DNA from: Dyadobacter arcticus
Lineage (GTDB): Bacteria > Bacteroidota > Bacteroidia > Cytophagales > Spirosomataceae
Direction: 5' to 3'
Assembly (NCBI RefSeq): GCF_011762185.1
Contig: NZ_JAASQJ010000002.1
Span: 372,001 to 436,000, forward strand
DNA length: 64,000 bases
Shown here: in pieces, positions 63,566 to 64,000 of the stretch
Position numbering within the stretch: position 1 is the first letter of the stretch
Layout of the letters: each line of letters starts with the position of its first letter
The notes under the pieces: generated by a model
The model's database searches: none
The model's input: the letters and a program-made list of their open reading frames with translations, nothing else
Told to the model about the DNA's origin: nothing
Translations under genes and position numbers: made by a program

Positions 63566-64000
63566 ATGGTTCAGGAACCCACCCCACATAAAAGATCAAG
63601 GAAAAGAAGGATTGCAATATTTTTTATCGCCTTTATTGCCCTAATCGTCGTTATCCGGCTGATATTACCATACATCGTACTGCATTATGCCAATAAGAGT
63701 CTGGCCAATATGAATGGCTATTACGGTCATATTGAGGATATTGATCTGGCCAGTATTCGTGGCGCTTATCAGATCGACAGCATTTACCTCAATAAGGCTG
63801 ATACAATAACCGGAAAACAAACCCCATTTTTTGCTTCATCTAAAATTGACCTTTCGGTAGAATGGAAGGCACTTTTCAAAGGGACCATTGTAGGCGAGCT
63901 TACTTTTCAAGAACCTTTTCTGCTTTTTACAAAAGATAAGGTCGAACCCAAAGAGATTGTAAAGGATTCAGCAGATTTCCGAAAAGTCCTGGACAAATTT
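63566..64000 (+). CDS. DUF748/AsmA-like membrane-anchored protein, N-terminal part (runs off window)
   Basis: The forward frame is open from the ATG at 63566 to the window end (145 codons). A basic N-terminus (HKRSRKRR) precedes one membrane helix (IAIFFIAFIALIVVIRLILPYIVLHY). The start of an AsmA/DUF748-type domain follows: SLANMNGYYGHIEDIDLASIRGAYQIDSIYL, then DLSVEWKALFKGTIVGELTF. These proteins span or bridge the envelope and are thought to move lipids. The rest lies outside the window. Confidence 0.85.
   Translation, partial: MVQEPTPHKRSRKRRIAIFFIAFIALIVVIRLILPYIVLHYANKSLANMNGYYGHIEDIDLASIRGAYQIDSIYLNKADTITGKQTPFFASSKIDLSVEWKALFKGTIVGELTFQEPFLLFTKDKVEPKEIVKDSADFRKVLDKF

Overview
The window looks like chromosome of a Bacteroidota bacterium of the order Cytophagales, most like Dyadobacter/Spirosomaceae. 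The evidence is a SusC-type TonB-linked receptor, a hybrid two-component regulator fused to AraC, a type IX secretion sorting domain, many DUF families typical of that group, and promoters of the Bacteroidota form (TTG or TTTG, 17 to 23 bases, then TAnnTTTG). The genus is an inference. No insertion sequence, prophage, CRISPR array or replication origin was found.

Layout. 1-1386 is the start of a susC-like gene that runs off the left edge. 1619-9592 is a surface-glycan locus built as two divergent operons: two GT9 heptosyltransferase-like enzymes, a GmhB heptose-bisphosphate phosphatase, two GT4-type transferases, one GT2 and a NodU/CmcH carbamoyltransferase. 9619-19747 is mixed: an alcohol dehydrogenase, a lipoprotein, a histidine kinase, small SRPBCC and VOC proteins, a TonB-dependent receptor, a membrane-protein/winged-helix module with twin operators, and an AlkD-like protein. 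19876-31015 carries katG, a membrane protein/XRE pair, a TPR histidine kinase, an ArsR-SRPBCC-DoxX-YdeI operon, DUF4256, and a pair of secreted proteins of unknown function.

31201-36840 has DUF72, a DHA2 efflux pump, SnoaL-like, MpaB-like, CheY-like and PH-domain proteins, tRNA-Lys(CTT) and a PhnB-like protein. 37046-47296 is the most distinctive block. It is a run of six same-strand genes: a membrane-inserted patatin phospholipase, a membrane protein with a triplicated helical repeat, an alpha/beta hydrolase, an FAD amine-oxidase-type enzyme, a seven-helix membrane protein resembling PaxB/Pyr4 terpene cyclases, and a histidine kinase overlapping that last gene. I know of no described function for this combination.

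47393-58890 holds a T9SS cargo protein, DUF3072, a Fic protein whose promoter is wrapped in inverted repeats, DUF1080, a second AlkD, an orphan hybrid two-component regulator, and a GH67 alpha-glucuronidase that has lost its whole catalytic domain in frame. 59039-64000 holds a LytS/LytTR system enclosing two small secreted paralogues (one frameshifted), an ECF42-type sigma factor with its YCII/DGPF partner, and the start of a DUF748/AsmA-like gene.

A recurring theme is small self-contained regulatory modules (wHTH, XRE, ArsR, Fic), each with a palindromic operator laid over a recognisable Bacteroidota promoter. All family calls were made by eye from the translated sequence, without database searches.
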